Source: JAVJQS01 sp040218815
GTDB taxonomy: Bacteria > Bacteroidota > Bacteroidia > Flavobacteriales_E > Vicingaceae
Length of the DNA: 64,000 nucleotides
NCBI GenBank assembly: GCA_040218815.1
Contig: JAVJQS010000011.1
Location: forward strand, 28,111 to 92,110
Reading direction: 5' to 3'
The position numbers and the translations under genes were made by a program. Below, one piece after another: positions 1 through 7,922 of the stretch. How positions within the stretch are numbered: position 1 is the first letter of the stretch; each line of letters opens with the position of its first letter. The notes under the pieces were generated by a model. That model was not told the DNA's origin. It ran no database searches and was given only the letters and a program-made list of their open reading frames with translations.

Positions 1-663
1 ATGATTATTCTAAACACTCCTCACAATCCAACGGGAAGTGTTCTAAATAGTCAAGACATGGTTCAGCTGGAAAAATTATTGGACAATTCTGACATTTTGG
101 TGCTGAGTGATGAAGTGTATGAGCACATTATTTTTGATGGTTATGAGCACCAAAGTGTAGCGCGATTTCCTAAGTTGGCTGCACGAAGTTTTGTGATTTC
201 ATCCTTTGGTAAAACCTATCATACAACTGGATGGAAAGTGGGCTATTGTTTAGCCCCTAAAAACTTGATGAAGGAGTTTCGAAAAACCCATCAATACAAT
301 GTTTTTTCAGTGCATACTCCAACGCAAGTTGCTTATGCTGAGTTTTTAAACTATCCCGAAGAATACTTGGAGTTGAGAAACTTCTACCAAGAAAAAAGAG
401 ACCTTTTTAAAAAGCTACTCCATGGAAGTAATTTTACTATAAAACATACGGCAGGAAGCTATTTTCAGCTGTTGGGCTATGAAAAAATAAGCGAAGAAAA
501 AGACACCGACTTTGCTATTCGTTTAACCAAGGAAATTAAGATTGCCTCCATCCCTACGTCAGTTTTTTATAATCGACCTATTGACAATAAAGTCTTGCGT
601 TTTTGTTTTGCTAAAGAGAACGATACCCTAGAAAAAGCAGCAGAAATATTACATAAACTGTAA
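1..663 (+). CDS. Methionine/aromatic-type PLP aminotransferase, C-terminal part (5' end outside window)
   Basis: Class I/II pyridoxal-phosphate aminotransferase of the kynurenine/methionine aminotransferase (YbdL-like) group. The sequence opens with NTPHNPTG, the substrate and cofactor-binding stretch that normally lies near residue 165 of about 380, so roughly 160 N-terminal residues lie before the window and the ATG at base 1 is an internal Met. The Schiff-base lysine is in SSFGKTYHTTGWKVGY, and the C-terminal arginine that binds the substrate carboxylate is in LRFCFAKEN. It ends 4 bp before an omega-amidase gene. That pair is the known transaminase plus omega-amidase arrangement that recycles 2-oxo acids such as 2-oxo-4-methylthiobutanoate with glutamine as donor. 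The exact substrate is inferred from context. Confidence 0.85.
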   Translation: MIILNTPHNPTGSVLNSQDMVQLEKLLDNSDILVLSDEVYEHIIFDGYEHQSVARFPKLAARSFVISSFGKTYHTTGWKVGYCLAPKNLMKEFRKTHQYNVFSVHTPTQVAYAEFLNYPEEYLELRNFYQEKRDLFKKLLHGSNFTIKHTAGSYFQLLGYEKISEEKDTDFAIRLTKEIKIASIPTSVFYNRPIDNKVLRFCFAKENDTLEKAAEILHKL

Positions 664-667
664 GCCA

Positions 668-1480
668 ATGCAAGACTTAAAGATCAGTCTTCTGCAAAGC
701 GAGTTAGAATGGGAAAATCCTGCTGCTAATCGCAATCATTTTTCAGCGCTTATTGATGGTATTTCTGAAACAGACCTGATTCTTCTCCCTGAGATGTTCA
801 GCACAGGATTTACGATGAAGTCTGCTGAACTAGCAGAAACAATGGATGGAGAAACGGTGAAATGGATGCAGTCGCAAGCTGCAAAAAAAAATGCTGTGAT
901 CTGTGGAAGTCTAATTATTCAAGAAGAAAACAAATTCTTTAACCGACTTATATGGATGCGCCCAAATGGTTCTTTTGAAACTTATGACAAGCGGCACTTA
1001 TTCCGGATGGCCAATGAAAATGAGCACTTTTCTCCCGGCACTTCAAAACTAGTAGTTGAACTGAAGGATTGGAAAATTTGCCCACTAGTTTGTTATGATT
1101 TGCGTTTCCCTGTATGGAGCAGAAATATTGCTGAAACAGATCGGGAGAGTTATGCAAATTGGGAGTATGATGTTTTGATCTACATTGCCAATTGGCCTGA
1201 GCCAAGAGTAAAAGCCTGGGAGAAACTATTATATGCCAGAGCGATTGAAAATCAGTGCTATGTAGCAGCCGTTAATCGAATTGGTGAAGATGGAAAGGAA
1301 ATAAATTACTCTGGCAACAGCATGGCTATTGATGCTAAAGGCGAACTCCTTTGGAAGGCTGAAGACAATAAAGCAGCAGTTCAAACCATGAAGTTTTCAA
1401 AAACGGAGTTAGAAGCCTTTCGAAAAAAATTTCCATTAGGCATGGATGGGGATGAGTTTGAGATGAGAAACTTGAAATGA
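668..1480 (+). CDS. Omega-amidase, YafV/NIT2-type carbon-nitrogen hydrolase
   Basis: 270-residue nitrilase-superfamily amidase. The Glu-Lys-Cys catalytic triad is visible: Glu in LLPEMFSTGF (about residue 41), Lys in YDKRHLF (about residue 108) and Cys in PLVCYDLRFP (about residue 142). The family hydrolyses the omega-amide of 2-oxoglutaramate or 2-oxosuccinamate, which are produced when glutamine or asparagine serves as amino donor. Its position directly after the aminotransferase gene (4-bp gap) fits that coupled role. It is cytoplasmic, with no signal peptide. The stop codon overlaps the start of the next gene (ATGA), which lies within a 14-bp tandem duplication. Confidence 0.88.
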   Translation: MQDLKISLLQSELEWENPAANRNHFSALIDGISETDLILLPEMFSTGFTMKSAELAETMDGETVKWMQSQAAKKNAVICGSLIIQEENKFFNRLIWMRPNGSFETYDKRHLFRMANENEHFSPGTSKLVVELKDWKICPLVCYDLRFPVWSRNIAETDRESYANWEYDVLIYIANWPEPRVKAWEKLLYARAIENQCYVAAVNRIGEDGKEINYSGNSMAIDAKGELLWKAEDNKAAVQTMKFSKTELEAFRKKFPLGMDGDEFEMRNLK

Positions 1481-2391
1481 GAAATTTGAAATGGTCTATT
1501 TTAATTTCAATCTTCACACTATTTTTCAGTTGCGTTGAAGTTTTTAGCCAATCAAGCATAATATCAGGAATTGTTGTTGATGAAAATGATCAAAATCAGC
1601 CTATCCCTTTTGTGCATGTATATTCTCTGGGAAATTTTGGAACTACTTGCAATGAAAAAGGATTCTTTAGAGTAAAACTTGACTCACGCCAAAATAATAA
1701 AGACTCCGCTATATTTAGCGCTATAGGGTTTCATGAAAAGAAAATTTCTCTAGCTGGTCTATTTTCGGAAGATACGTTGATTATTAAATTAAGTAAAAAG
1801 GATTACCAATTAAATGAGGTTCAAATCACTCCTTTAGAAGAAACAGTGGTTCTAGGACCAGACTATGCGTCTGGACAACTTCCTCTTTATTTTTTATCCT
1901 CCATCCCATTTCAAATCGGAATCGTGATAGATGTGCCTTTTCAAGCTAAGTTAAAATCAGCTCATTATTATATCAAAAAAACAAAATATTCTAAAACTCC
2001 GTTTAGAGTTAGAGTATATAAATATGATACAATAACTAATAAACCGTCAACGGAAGTTACCAAAAGAAGAGTGTTAGGTAAATTAGAAAAGAGAAAGGGT
2101 TGGGCAAAAATAAATTTGCAAGATGAGAACATCTTTGTTCAAAAAGAGAAAATATTTGTTGCTTTTGAAGTAGTTTTTATGGGCGACGACTATTACCACG
2201 AAATGAAGTTAATGAGAGAAGAGCTTCAGGTATACGGAGCCACCTTGACAAATTGTATTTATGATAGGAATAAGCTCTATTACAAATGTTTTATAAAAAA
2301 CTATGAGACCAATGAATGGAATGAATATCGCTTTAATCAAAATAACGTAGATGTAAGTTTTCCATTGATAAAGATTGAGTTGAAAAAATAA
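1477..2391 (+). CDS. Exported protein with carboxypeptidase-regulatory-like domain, function unknown
   Basis: 304 residues. The N-terminus is a signal peptide (positively charged start, hydrophobic core, probable cleavage after FSQ near residue 25). Residues about 28-110 resemble the CarboxypepD_reg-like beta-sandwich common in Bacteroidota surface proteins: SGIVVDENDQ, then an IPFVHVYS strand, G(T)xCNEKGFF and the closing IIKLSKKDYQLNEVQI. The remaining 190 residues have no recognised domain and are rich in Lys, Tyr and beta-type sequence. The ATG overlaps the upstream omega-amidase stop (ATGA), so the two are likely translationally coupled, though a functional link is doubtful. Probably periplasmic or outer-membrane associated. 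Confidence 0.75.
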   Translation: MRNLKWSILISIFTLFFSCVEVFSQSSIISGIVVDENDQNQPIPFVHVYSLGNFGTTCNEKGFFRVKLDSRQNNKDSAIFSAIGFHEKKISLAGLFSEDTLIIKLSKKDYQLNEVQITPLEETVVLGPDYASGQLPLYFLSSIPFQIGIVIDVPFQAKLKSAHYYIKKTKYSKTPFRVRVYKYDTITNKPSTEVTKRRVLGKLEKRKGWAKINLQDENIFVQKEKIFVAFEVVFMGDDYYHEMKLMREELQVYGATLTNCIYDRNKLYYKCFIKNYETNEWNEYRFNQNNVDVSFPLIKIELKK

Positions 2392-2514
2392 AATAATTTT
2401 ATCTAAATGATGAGCTAAGATTTAGATAATGAATTTATATCAAGTATAAGTTAGCTTGAATTTTATTCAAAAGACTTTCAGCTTTCAACCCTCAACTTTC
2501 TAGTTTAGAAACTC

Positions 2515-3078
2515 TTACTTTCCATTAAAATCACTCATCACCCTAGCCAAAGGGTTGGTAGTAAAAGCTGCTATGATTTGAACGCATTTTTCAATTCGTT
2601 CAGGAAGTTTCATGGCCTCTTCTTCATCCCATTTCCCTAAAACATATTGCACTTGAGTGCCCTTTGAAAATTCACTTCCTACCCCAAATCGCAGTCGGGC
2701 ATAGTTTTGAGTTCCTAAAATTTCTTGAATGTTTTTTAGCCCGTTATGTCCTCCATCACTTCCTTTTCCTTTTAAGCGGAGAGAACCGAATGGCAATGCA
2801 ATATCATCGGTGATAATTAATACGCGTTCTAGGGGAATTTTTTCAGCCTGCATCCAGTAATTTACTGCTTTACCACTCAGATTCATAAAAGTGGTCGGCT
2901 TAATCAATAACAAGGTTCTGCCCTTGTGTTTTGTTGTGGCAGTATCAGCCAAGCGGTTAGGTTCAAAAACAACATTGGATGCTTTAGCAAAAGCATCCAA
3001 TGTGTTAAATCCTATGTTGTGCCTGGTATTTTCGTAATCGGATCCAATGTTTCCGAGTCCTACAATCAGGTACTTCAT
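2515..3078 (-). CDS. pth: Peptidyl-tRNA hydrolase
   Basis: 187 residues, the normal length for bacterial Pth. It releases tRNA from peptidyl-tRNA that drops off ribosomes. Family signatures are present: GLGNIGSDYENTRHNIGF with the catalytic His (about residue 20), KPTTFMNLSGKAV, and the DDIALPFGSLRLKGKGSDGGHNGL block with the catalytic-site Asp and the GGHNGL loop. It lies downstream of prs and rplY on the same strand; rplY-pth pairing is common in bacteria. The 125-bp gap to rplY may hold its own promoter, but none is clear. Confidence 0.96.
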   Translation of the reverse strand: MKYLIVGLGNIGSDYENTRHNIGFNTLDAFAKASNVVFEPNRLADTATTKHKGRTLLLIKPTTFMNLSGKAVNYWMQAEKIPLERVLIITDDIALPFGSLRLKGKGSDGGHNGLKNIQEILGTQNYARLRFGVGSEFSKGTQVQYVLGKWDEEEAMKLPERIEKCVQIIAAFTTNPLARVMSDFNGK

Positions 3079-3203
3079 GTTTTTATACCAATTTAATTAA
3101 TAATTTGAAGATTGCCGTATAAGCTAATCATTGGTATTATTCCGAGCTACTTTCAAACAAGCAAAAAACGAAGTTTTGCGCCATTTGAGAGTTAATCGGC
3201 AAC

Positions 3204-3881
3204 TTATTCAGTTGCAGCAGCTTCTTTTTCTGCTCCTTCTTCTTTAGCTTCACCTGAAGTTTCTCCATCTTCTCCTTCTGCTCCTTCTTCACCTTCAAGA
3301 TCTTCATCTTCATCTTCAATGGTTTCTTCAACTGCCGCACGCGCCGTTTTAACAGCAACAACTACTGCTTTAGGGTGATCCATAAATTCAACATTCTCCA
3401 ATTCGATTTCTTCCACTTTAATACCGTGACCGATTCGAATTTTAGAAATATCAACTCTAATTTCATCTGGAATATCCTTAGGAAGTGCTTTTAAAACAAG
3501 CTTTCTAAGCTTTTCTCTTTTCTTACCACCGTTCAAAACACCGATTGGAGTTCCTTCGAAACGAACAGGTACTCCCATTAGAATTGGCACATTTCCTGAA
3601 ACTTCCATGAAGTCAACGTGAATTGGCTGATCAGTTACAGGGTGAAATTGCACTTCACGAATAACAGCATTAATCGTTTTGTCGCCGAAATTCAAATCAA
3701 CCAAGTGTATTTCAGAAGTATTTATCAACTTCTCAAATGCAACTTCGTCAATGTGAAAATTGATGTTATCTTTTCCGCCATACATGATAGCAGGTATTCT
3801 ACCTTCCTTTCTTAAGGTGTTCAAGCGACTCTTACTTCTAACGTCTTTACGCTCGGTAGCTTTTAATTCAACAGACTTCAT
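3204..3881 (-). CDS. rplY: 50S ribosomal protein L25/general stress protein Ctc
   Basis: 225 residues of the long TL5/CTC form of L25: an N-terminal 5S rRNA-binding barrel (residues 1-95, opening with KSVELKATERKDVRSKS and RKEGRIPAIMYGG), a second beta domain (about 96-185), then a strongly acidic, low-complexity tail of about 40 residues (Glu/Ala/Gly rich). The tail is typical of Bacteroidota L25 and produces spurious antisense reading frames. It binds 5S rRNA in the large subunit. The gene starts 29 bp after the prs stop, so it is likely co-transcribed with prs. Confidence 0.95.
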   Translation of the reverse strand: MKSVELKATERKDVRSKSRLNTLRKEGRIPAIMYGGKDNINFHIDEVAFEKLINTSEIHLVDLNFGDKTINAVIREVQFHPVTDQPIHVDFMEVSGNVPILMGVPVRFEGTPIGVLNGGKKREKLRKLVLKALPKDIPDEIRVDISKIRIGHGIKVEEIELENVEFMDHPKAVVVAVKTARAAVEETIEDEDEDLEGEEGAEGEDGETSGEAKEEGAEKEAAATE

Positions 3882-3910
3882 TCTAATCTATTTTTAGGTG
3901 TTAATCAATA

Positions 3911-4843
3911 TTAAAATATAAAATATGAACTGATAGATTCATAATTATGTACTTTGTAGATCACTTTCGCAAAAAGGTCACCTACAGAAATTACTTTTAT
4001 TTTATCGCTTTTTTGTTTCAATGGAATTGAATCTGTAACAATTAATTCCGTTAAAGCTGAATTTTCTATTTTATTGTATGCATCGCCTGATAAGATGGCA
4101 TGTGTACAAATGGCTCGAACTGAATTCGCTCCTTTTTCCACCATGATATCGGCTGCTTTTGTCAATGTGCCTGCAGTATCAATCATGTCATCTACCAATA
4201 GCACATCTTTTCCTTCCACTTCACCAATCAAGAACATTTTATCAATCTTGTTGGCTTTCTTTCTTTGTTTGTAACAAACAACCACTTCCGTTTCAAAGTG
4301 CTTGGCATAAGCATAAGCTCTTTTTGACCCACCCATATCAGGAGAAGCCATTACCAGGTTAGGCAAGTTCAACTCCTCAATCGCCTTAGTGAATACTGCT
4401 GACGCGTATAAATGATCTACTGGCACCTCAAAAAATCCTTGAATCTGATCGGCGTGTAAATCCATTGTCATTACTCTACTTACACCAGCTGCAGTTAACA
4501 TATTTGCAACCAATTTAGAGCCAATAGGCACCCTTGGTTGATCTTTTCGATCTTGTCGTGCAAAGCCAAAATATGGAATAACTGCTACAATTCTTTTTGC
4601 TGAAGCGCGTTTTGCAGCATCAACCATCAATAGCAATTCAAATAAATTATCTGTTGGCGGATAAGTTGACTGCACAATAAACACATCACAACCACGAACC
4701 GACTCTTCAAAAGAAGGTTGAAACTCTCCATCTGAAAAACGGCTAACAGTTGACTTACCAAGTGATTTACCAAAACTTTTGGCAATTGCTTCAGCAAGTG
4801 TTGTATTACTTGAACCGGAAAATATTTTTACTTCGTCTGGCAT
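3911..4843 (-). CDS. prs: Ribose-phosphate pyrophosphokinase (PRPP synthetase)
   Basis: 310 residues, class I PRPP synthetase. It transfers pyrophosphate from ATP to ribose-5-phosphate and feeds purine, pyrimidine, His, Trp and NAD synthesis. Visible motifs are FSDGE near the start, the flexible-loop ATP region FGFARQDRKDQPR, the metal-binding TMDLHADQIQGFF, and the PRPP-binding loop VLLVDDMIDTAGT. A near-consensus Bacteroidota promoter lies 29 bp upstream of the start. It is the first gene of prs-rplY-pth. Confidence 0.97.
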   Translation of the reverse strand: MPDEVKIFSGSSNTTLAEAIAKSFGKSLGKSTVSRFSDGEFQPSFEESVRGCDVFIVQSTYPPTDNLFELLLMVDAAKRASAKRIVAVIPYFGFARQDRKDQPRVPIGSKLVANMLTAAGVSRVMTMDLHADQIQGFFEVPVDHLYASAVFTKAIEELNLPNLVMASPDMGGSKRAYAYAKHFETEVVVCYKQRKKANKIDKMFLIGEVEGKDVLLVDDMIDTAGTLTKAADIMVEKGANSVRAICTHAILSGDAYNKIENSALTELIVTDSIPLKQKSDKIKVISVGDLFAKVIYKVHNYESISSYFIF

Positions 4844-4871
4844 GATTCTATACCTCTCTTAAAAAGGGGTG

Positions 4872-4903
4872 CAAATTTATCAATTAATCTTATCGTAGCC
4901 AAA
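4872..4903 (-). promoter_or_regulatory. Promoter of prs
   Basis: On the minus strand TTTG (4900-4903), 20 bp, then TAAATTTG (4872-4879): a full match to the Bacteroidota -33/-7 consensus (TTTG, about 19 bp, TAnnTTTG). The start codon follows 29 bp after the box. Confidence 0.75.
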
Positions 4904-4997
4904 CGCATAGAGCAATTCTTGCATTAAAAGTAAAAATAAATTTCTAGTTGTCGAAAACAATGAATAATTTTGCCCTCCAATTCCTCAGATATCAATT

Positions 4998-5049
4998 GCT
5001 CAAGTGGCGGTCCCGAAACTTCGGGAAGACCGACTTGGAGCAAACAAAT
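4998..5049 (+). pseudogene. Broken tRNA-Leu copy A with 16-bp palindrome
   Basis: Starts GCTCAAGTGGCGG, close to the first 13 bases of the intact tRNA-Leu at 5279. Then 5011-5026 is the palindrome TCCCGAAACTTCGGGA in place of the D-loop bases AATTGGT, followed by AGACCGACTTGG, which resembles the intact AGACGCGTTGG. No anticodon arm, variable arm, T arm or 3' acceptor strand is present. It is the most degraded of three upstream copies. Confidence 0.7.
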
Positions 5050-5170
5050 GCCTAGGTGGCAGTCCCGAGGTTTCGGGATGGTAGACCTGCCTGCCGGCAG
5101 GCAGGCGCGTTGAGTACCAACGCGGAATATGCCGGCAACTGTACTACCACAGTTAAAAAAGAAGACACTT
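5050..5170 (+). pseudogene. Broken tRNA-Leu copy B with two palindromes
   Basis: Begins GCCTAGGTGGC, matching the intact tRNA-Leu 5' end. A 16-bp palindrome TCCCGAGGTTTCGGGA (5063-5078) replaces three D-loop bases. The D-arm remnant TGGTAGA is followed by the 20-bp perfect palindrome at 5086-5105. The anticodon arm is replaced by GCGTTG-AGTAC-CAACGC, itself a hairpin. The rest (through AACTGT-ACTACC-ACAGTT and an A-run) is shared exactly with copy C. No tRNA 3' half is present, so it cannot be a functional tRNA. Confidence 0.75.
5086..5105. repeat. 20-bp perfect palindrome, first copy
   Basis: CCTGCCTGCCGGCAGGCAGG, self-complementary over all 20 bases and very GC-rich against an AT-rich background. 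In this copy and the next it sits between TAGA and CGCGTTG, which are contiguous in the intact tRNA gene, so it is a clean insertion without base loss. Confidence 0.85.
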
Positions 5171-5278
5171 GCCCAGGTGGCGGAATTGGTAGACCTGCCT
5201 GCCGGCAGGCAGGCGCGTTGAGTACCAACGCGGAATATGCCGGCAACTGTACTACCACAGTTAAAAAAGAAGACACTT
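5171..5278 (+). pseudogene. Broken tRNA-Leu copy C with 20-bp palindrome
   Basis: 108-bp unit that starts with the exact first 24 bases or so of the intact tRNA-Leu (acceptor 5' strand, D stem and D loop), then the 20-bp palindrome (5194-5213), then CGCGTTG-AGTAC-CAACGC instead of the real anticodon arm, GGAATATGCCGG, the hairpin AACTGT-ACTACC-ACAGTT with an A-run, and GAAGACACTT. The last part is the same spacer that ends copy B. The intact gene follows without a gap. The tRNA 3' half is missing. Confidence 0.78.
5194..5213. repeat. 20-bp perfect palindrome, second copy
   Basis: Identical to the palindrome at 5086-5105 and at the same position within the tRNA-Leu-derived unit. Confidence 0.85.
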
Positions 5279-5360
5279 GCCCAGGTGGCGGAATTGGTAG
5301 ACGCGTTGGTCTCAAACACCAATGCCTTCGGGCGTGCCGGTTCGACTCCGGCCCTGGGTA
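5279..5360 (+). tRNA. tRNA-Leu (anticodon CAA)
   Basis: Complete class II cloverleaf of 82 nt: acceptor GCCCAGG pairs with CCTGGGT (first pair G-U), D loop with TTGGTAGA, anticodon stem TTGGT/ACCAA around loop CTCAAAC giving anticodon CAA at 5313-5315, long variable arm TGCC-TTCG-GGCG, T arm GCCGG-TTCGACT-CCGGC, discriminator A. CCA is not encoded. It is the last member of an array of four tRNA-Leu-like units, of which only this one is intact. Confidence 0.95.
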
Positions 5361-5388
5361 CTAGAGAGTAAAACACGAGAGTGGCAAG

Positions 5389-5420
5389 AATGAGTAAGCA
5401 AAAAGAGCTTGCTCATTTTT
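5389..5420 (+). terminator. Rho-independent terminator after tRNA-Leu
   Basis: Stem AATGAGTAAGC (5389-5399) with GCTTGCTCATT (5407-5417), one G-U pair, loop AAAAAGA, followed by a T run. Confidence 0.7.
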
Positions 5421-5496
5421 TGTTTACGAATGATTGATACACAAGCGATAACTTGAGTTTTTATTTTGACATAGCTAAACCCTACCTTAGCAGTCC

Positions 5497-6759
5497 ATGA
5501 AATCAAAAAAGGCTTTCACCCTTATTACTCTTTTCATCGCTGGAGAAAGTATCTTCCTCTTACCCTTTGTTGTTGCTCGAATTTTTCGTCCTACTTTTTT
5601 AGCTGTTTTTGAAATCAACAACTTTCAATTGGGCAGTGCATTCTCAGTTTATGGAGTTTTAGCATTGATATCTTATTTTTTAGGAGGGCCACTTGCAGAT
5701 CGCTTTTCAGCAAAAAAATTGATGAGCTTTTCCTTATTTATCACCGCCATTGGAGGAGTTTTTATGTCTAGCATTCCCTCACTCTTAGGGCTAACATTTC
5801 TCTACGGATTTTGGGGCATTACTACTATTTTACTTTTTTGGGCTGCCTTTATAAAGGCTACTAGAGCTTATGGTGGTGCAACAACGCAAGGCTTTGCTTT
5901 TGGGTCAATTGATGCTGGTCGTGGGCTTTTTGCAGCAATATTGGCGTCACTCGGCGTATATCTATTCGATTACTTTATACCCGTAGATGCAAGTATCGCT
6001 AGCCGAGATCAACTTTCAACAGCCTTGAGCGGTATTATTTTAATTTTTTCTACCATTACCCTTCTCACTAGCCTTTTGGTTTGTGTGGTTATTCCTTCAT
6101 GTTCAAATCAAGTTGAAGAAAAGCACAATAAAATAAGTTTAGAAGGTTTAAGAACGGTAATAAAAAATAAAGCCGTTTGGTTAAACGCTCTCATTGTTTT
6201 ATGTGCCTATGTTGGATATAAGTGCACCGATGACTTTTCCTTATATGCCAGTGATGTTTTAGGATATAATGATGTAGATGCTGCGCACATTGGTACCATT
6301 TCTTTTTGGCTTCGACCAGTGGGAGCCTTAGCTGCAGGTTTATTAGGTGATCGGTTGAGCCATTCAAAAATGATACGCTATTGTTTTATTATAATGCTGG
6401 TCGGTGGAGTATTAATTGCCAGCAATGGCTTTACATCTGTTGAAAGTATTTTTGTTGTGCTAACCTTAGCTGTTACTAGCCTAGGCATATATGGCTTACG
6501 GGGACTTTATTTTGCTCTCTTAGAAGACAACAATATTCCTTTTGTTTTCACCGGTAGCGCTGCAGGTTTCATCTCTTTTATTGGTTACACGCCTGATGTG
6601 TTCTTTGGTCCTTTAATGGGGTTGATTTTAGATAATTCCCCAGGTGCAGACGGGCACCAACAGTTGTTTTTAGTGGTAGCTGGTTTTGCTTTACTTGGCT
6701 TGTTGGCCACATTTGGTTTTGAAAAGCTTCGTACAAAAGAAATTAGCTCAAGTGCTTAA
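5497..6759 (+). CDS. Major facilitator superfamily transporter, substrate unknown
   Basis: 420 residues with about 12 predicted membrane helices. The MFS signature loop between helices 2 and 3 reads GGPLADRFSAKKLM, and the second-half equivalent reads AGLLGDRLSHSKMI. A central cytoplasmic stretch rich in charged residues (about 200-220) divides the two six-helix halves. The start follows GCAGTCC. It overlaps the 3' end of the convergent amidohydrolase gene by 17 bp. Nothing in the sequence fixes the substrate; sugar-phosphate or organic acid carriers are possible. Confidence 0.85.
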   Translation: MKSKKAFTLITLFIAGESIFLLPFVVARIFRPTFLAVFEINNFQLGSAFSVYGVLALISYFLGGPLADRFSAKKLMSFSLFITAIGGVFMSSIPSLLGLTFLYGFWGITTILLFWAAFIKATRAYGGATTQGFAFGSIDAGRGLFAAILASLGVYLFDYFIPVDASIASRDQLSTALSGIILIFSTITLLTSLLVCVVIPSCSNQVEEKHNKISLEGLRTVIKNKAVWLNALIVLCAYVGYKCTDDFSLYASDVLGYNDVDAAHIGTISFWLRPVGALAAGLLGDRLSHSKMIRYCFIIMLVGGVLIASNGFTSVESIFVVLTLAVTSLGIYGLRGLYFALLEDNNIPFVFTGSAAGFISFIGYTPDVFFGPLMGLILDNSPGADGHQQLFLVVAGFALLGLLATFGFEKLRTKEISSSA

Positions 6760-7888
6760 GTTCATTATTCTTTAACCAATTAATCGTGGCCTGCTTTCCT
6801 ACCTCAAAACTGCCATACTCCCCTTCAATTCCCAAAAATTCAGCTCCATTTATGGTTGCCCACTGAATTAATGTATTCAATTCAATTTTGGGGAAATAAC
6901 CTTGAATGGTTTTTATTTCCTCCCAAATACTCAAGCTATCATTTGAAGCTAAACTATCAGTTCCTAATGTACACTTTAGCCCTCTTTTTGCAAACTCCTT
7001 TATGTTTGGCAAGCGGTCCTCAATGTATAAGTTAGCCTTAGGACAAAAACACCAGAATAAATTGTTGTGCAGGATTAAAGCTGCATCAATATCATCTGGT
7101 GATGTATATGTGTTGTGTACTAATAACAGCTTTTGATCTTTAGGCAAATGCTGCAAAAAGCTTGGTAGAGAATTTCTCTGCGTGACCTTGAAGTCGTTTA
7201 AGTCGTTGCCAAAACCTTCAAGCATCTCTGCTATTTTTCCTCCCCCACTTTTATACAACTCATTTTCAGCCGCAGTTTCTTGGTTGTGAATGCTTAATGG
7301 AGCATTTGATTGGGTTGTTGAAATTAGATTAAAAAGCGATTCAGAAACAGAGTACGGACTATGCGGTACTACTGATGCAGAGAGATTTTGTTGCTCAGCT
7401 TTCTGCTTTAACTCAATCCCTCTTTCATAAACAGTGTTCGCTTTTATCGGGTCAAATCCAAATAACTCGATGAAGCTATGGTAATAAATGGCTGATTGTT
7501 GCTTTCTTTTAAAAGTGGCACTTCCATTAGAAATATCTCCAACAGCTACAATTCCGTTTTCATACATTAATTCATCAGCACCATTTATTGCATTTTCAAT
7601 TTCTAGTTCATCCGCTGATCGAATTTGTTGCAACTCTTGAATAAATCCATGCAATCCCGTTGCTTGCTTCACCTTATCTTTTAAATGTGATAACTCTAAA
7701 TGACAATGAGTATTCACAAATCCTGGACAGAGTGCTCCTTCGAAATATTCTACCTCTACCCCATCAGCCTGCAAGTTGGCTCCAACAGCAGCTATTCGAT
7801 TCTTTTCATCAATGGCTAACATTCCACCTTCAACTGGCTTGCCAATTGAGGTATATAAGGTATCGGTTTTTAAAAGTCGTTTAATCAA
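6743..7888 (-). CDS. Amidohydrolase-superfamily deaminase (MtaD/SsnA-like)
   Basis: 381 residues, metal-dependent amidohydrolase fold of the cytosine/adenosine/aminofutalosine deaminase branch. Metal ligands are visible: HCH in VNTHCHLELSH (about residue 62), His in VPHSPYSVS, the catalytic HNQETAAE, LVHNTY, and Asp in GTDSLASND. A short beta domain is split between both ends (N-terminal DTLYTSIGKPVEGG, C-terminal GSFEVGKQATINWL). The substrate is uncertain: candidates are 6-aminodeoxyfutalosine, methylthioadenosine/adenosine or guanine-type amines. It converges on the MFS gene and diverges from rlmN. Confidence 0.8.
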   Translation of the reverse strand: MIKRLLKTDTLYTSIGKPVEGGMLAIDEKNRIAAVGANLQADGVEVEYFEGALCPGFVNTHCHLELSHLKDKVKQATGLHGFIQELQQIRSADELEIENAINGADELMYENGIVAVGDISNGSATFKRKQQSAIYYHSFIELFGFDPIKANTVYERGIELKQKAEQQNLSASVVPHSPYSVSESLFNLISTTQSNAPLSIHNQETAAENELYKSGGGKIAEMLEGFGNDLNDFKVTQRNSLPSFLQHLPKDQKLLLVHNTYTSPDDIDAALILHNNLFWCFCPKANLYIEDRLPNIKEFAKRGLKCTLGTDSLASNDSLSIWEEIKTIQGYFPKIELNTLIQWATINGAEFLGIEGEYGSFEVGKQATINWLKNNELKHLS

Positions 7889-7922
7889 GTCTATTCCTTT
7901 TAGCTAGGGCAAAAATATAGTT

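Noticed and set aside
3137..3361. 74-codon minus-strand frame rich in Lys and Leu
   Set aside because: Frame-shifted shadow of the acidic tail of L25.
4998..5278. CRISPR array
   Set aside because: The units are tRNA fragments with different palindromes at about 108-121 bp spacing, not uniform repeats with unique spacers, and no cas genes are present.
5279..5360. Integrase attachment site at tRNA-Leu
   Set aside because: Partial copies match the 5' half, not the 3' half usually duplicated by tyrosine integrases, and no integrase gene is nearby.
4924..5376. Overlapping reading frames of 87-150 codons on both strands through the tRNA-Leu array
   Set aside because: They translate tRNA-derived repeats and palindromes (peptides such as PACRQAG repeated) and run into the intact tRNA. 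No codon-like pattern and no protein family.
5483..5490. TACCTTAG as promoter box of the MFS gene
   Set aside because: One mismatch in the TTTG part and only 14 bp from the nearest TTTG, so spacing does not fit.
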